Under the pieces are notes generated by a model, which did no database searches, had not been told where the DNA came from, and saw only the letters and a program-made list of their open reading frames with translations. From NCBI GenBank assembly GCA_902796815.1, contig CADBQL010000361.1, positions 1 to 6,275 on the forward strand: 6,275 nucleotides of DNA, in the 5' to 3' direction. Every line of letters starts with the position of its first letter. Position 1 is the stretch's first letter. The position numbers and the translations under genes are program-made. This document shows, in pieces, positions 5,160-6,275 of this stretch. This DNA comes from an uncultured Coriobacteriaceae bacterium. Lineage in GTDB: Bacteria; Actinomycetota; Coriobacteriia; Coriobacteriales; Eggerthellaceae.

Positions 5160-5184
5160 GCGGCCCCATGCAAGACGGGGCCGC
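5160..5184 (-). repeat. Second GC-rich stem-loop in the fruA-ptsH spacer
   Basis: GCGGCCCC (5160-5167) is complementary to GGGGCCGC (5177-5184) with a 9-nt loop. It lies 16 nt after the permease stop codon and 4 nt from the neighbouring 12-bp hairpin. It has no U-tract. Confidence 0.7.
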
Positions 5185-5200
5185 TCAATACCGTTTTGAA

Positions 5201-6275
5201 TTATTTCTCGACCGGTTTCTTGAGAATGCGCAGCATAAAAGCACCGACAACAGCACCGATGACCAAAGCAAGCAAGTACATCGGCCAGTTACCGACAACA
5301 GCGAACACGAAGATGCCGCCATGAGGAGCCATCAGCGTACAGCCGAACGCCTCGGAAATGGCACCTGCAACGGCAGAGCCGACGACGCACGCCGGGATGA
5401 CGCGCAGCGGGTCGGCGGCTGCGTAGGGAATGGCGCCTTCGGTGATGAACGAAAGACCCATGATGTAGTTGACCGGAGCACTCTTGAGCTCGGTCTCGGT
5501 CCAGCGATCCTTGAAAACCGTGCAAGCGATCGCGATGGCCAGAGGCGGTACCATACCGCCGATCATGACGGCTGCCATCATATCGTAGTTGCCGTTCTCG
5601 ATGGAGGCTAGGCCGAACAGATATGCGGCCTTGTTGATGGGACCACCCATGTCGATGGCCATCATGCCGCCGAGCAATATGCCGAGCAAAATCTTCGCAT
5701 TGCCAAGGCTGTTGAGGAAATCGCCGATGGCGACGTTAATCCAAATCATAATGGGGTTGACCGCGCACATGAACAATCCGATGAAAGCCAGACCCACGAG
5801 CGGGAAGATCAACATCGGCTTCATGCCGTCAAGCGCCTGCGGGATATGCTCGCAGACCTTTTCGAACCACAGCATGAAGTAGCCACCTGCAAAGCCGGCG
5901 AGCAAAGCACCCAGGAAGCCAGCGGAAACAGCCTGGCCAGCAGGCTCAGCGAACGTGCATCCAGCAGCCGCCATGGCGCCGCCGACGAAGCCGACGAGCA
6001 GGCCCGGACGGTCGGCGATGGAGCGGCCGATGTAACCAGCCAAAATCGACAGCATGAAGCCGAAGCTGATGCCGCCGATGCCCTTGAACCAAGCGGCTAC
6101 AGGCGTGTTGGAGCCGAAGCCGCCGTCCTGGGGAGCGCCCAGAATGGTGTCGATCAAGAATGCCAACGCGATGAAAATACCACCTGCGACGACGAAGGGC
6201 AGCATGTGGCTGACGCCCTCCATCAGATGCTTGTAGATCTGGCGGCCGATGCTTTCGTTTTCGGCGGAATCGCTC
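5201..6275 (-). CDS. fruA: Fructose-family PTS permease, EIIC domain (C-terminal part; runs off the right edge)
   Basis: Membrane channel domain that moves fructose (or a related sugar) across the membrane while it is phosphorylated by the linked B domain. 358 codons are visible, including the stop; the frame is open to the edge, so the first ATG seen (6223) is internal. The visible part opens with a short acidic linker and GRQIYKHLMEGVSHMLPFVVAGG, the usual IIB-to-IIC junction. Family motifs follow: AGYIGRSIADRPGLLVGFVGG, ILLGGMMAIDMGGPINKAAYLFG, GGMVPPLAIAIA, the sugar-binding ITEGAIPYAAADPLRVIP, and LMAPHGGIFV near the end. Many hydrophobic membrane segments are present, and a basic tail (RILKKPVEK) ends the protein. 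Whether the A and B domains are fused cannot be seen. The symbol is by family; substrate could also be 2-O-alpha-mannosyl-D-glycerate or another fructose-class sugar. It heads the visible part of a unit with ptsH and ptsI. Confidence 0.93.
   Translation of the reverse strand, partial: SDSAENESIGRQIYKHLMEGVSHMLPFVVAGGIFIALAFLIDTILGAPQDGGFGSNTPVAAWFKGIGGISFGFMLSILAGYIGRSIADRPGLLVGFVGGAMAAAGCTFAEPAGQAVSAGFLGALLAGFAGGYFMLWFEKVCEHIPQALDGMKPMLIFPLVGLAFIGLFMCAVNPIMIWINVAIGDFLNSLGNAKILLGILLGGMMAIDMGGPINKAAYLFGLASIENGNYDMMAAVMIGGMVPPLAIAIACTVFKDRWTETELKSAPVNYIMGLSFITEGAIPYAAADPLRVIPACVVGSAVAGAISEAFGCTLMAPHGGIFVFAVVGNWPMYLLALVIGAVVGAFMLRILKKPVEK

Overview
This window is a GC-rich, gene-dense piece of bacterial chromosome in which every convincing gene lies on the minus strand. 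The genes therefore read from the right edge to the left edge: fructose-PTS permease (3' part), ptsH, ptsI, terminator, fumarase alpha, fumarase beta, tmk, holB (5' part). Gram-positive-type features are strong AGGAGG-like ribosome binding sites, a Gram-positive-like HPr around Ser46 and a two-subunit class I fumarase. Together with the composition they suggest an anaerobic high-GC Gram-positive, perhaps a member of the Coriobacteriia. That assignment is inference from style and gene content, not from a marker gene.

Right third (2943-6275): a PTS unit. The membrane EIIC domain of a fructose-family permease is followed by HPr and then Enzyme I. Together they make a complete phosphate relay (PEP to EI His188, to HPr His15, to the permease A and B domains, to the incoming sugar), apart from the A and B domains that lie beyond the edge or elsewhere. 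Both spacers inside this unit (126 and 155 nt) hold strong stem-loops without U-tracts. The second spacer also holds a cluster of TCAATGTG repeats. The unit ends in a convincing intrinsic terminator at 2866-2913.

Middle (1240-2704): the alpha and beta subunits of an iron-sulfur fumarase, translationally coupled with an 11-nt overlap. The beta subunit ends at an in-frame amber codon. The same frame continues for 24 more codons that look like the conserved C-terminus of the family (DFPVFVG...GNDVYD) and then reaches TGA. This is the most notable observation in the window: a nonsense mutation, a sequence error, or a readthrough site.

Left (1-1078): thymidylate kinase and DNA polymerase III delta prime, a classical DNA-replication pair separated by 4 nt. 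They are preceded by a candidate sigma-70 promoter and a perfect 22-bp palindrome over its predicted start site.

I see no mobile element, CRISPR array, tRNA or rRNA, and no evidence of a wholly new system. The items worth a second look are the fumarase amber codon and the structured spacers.
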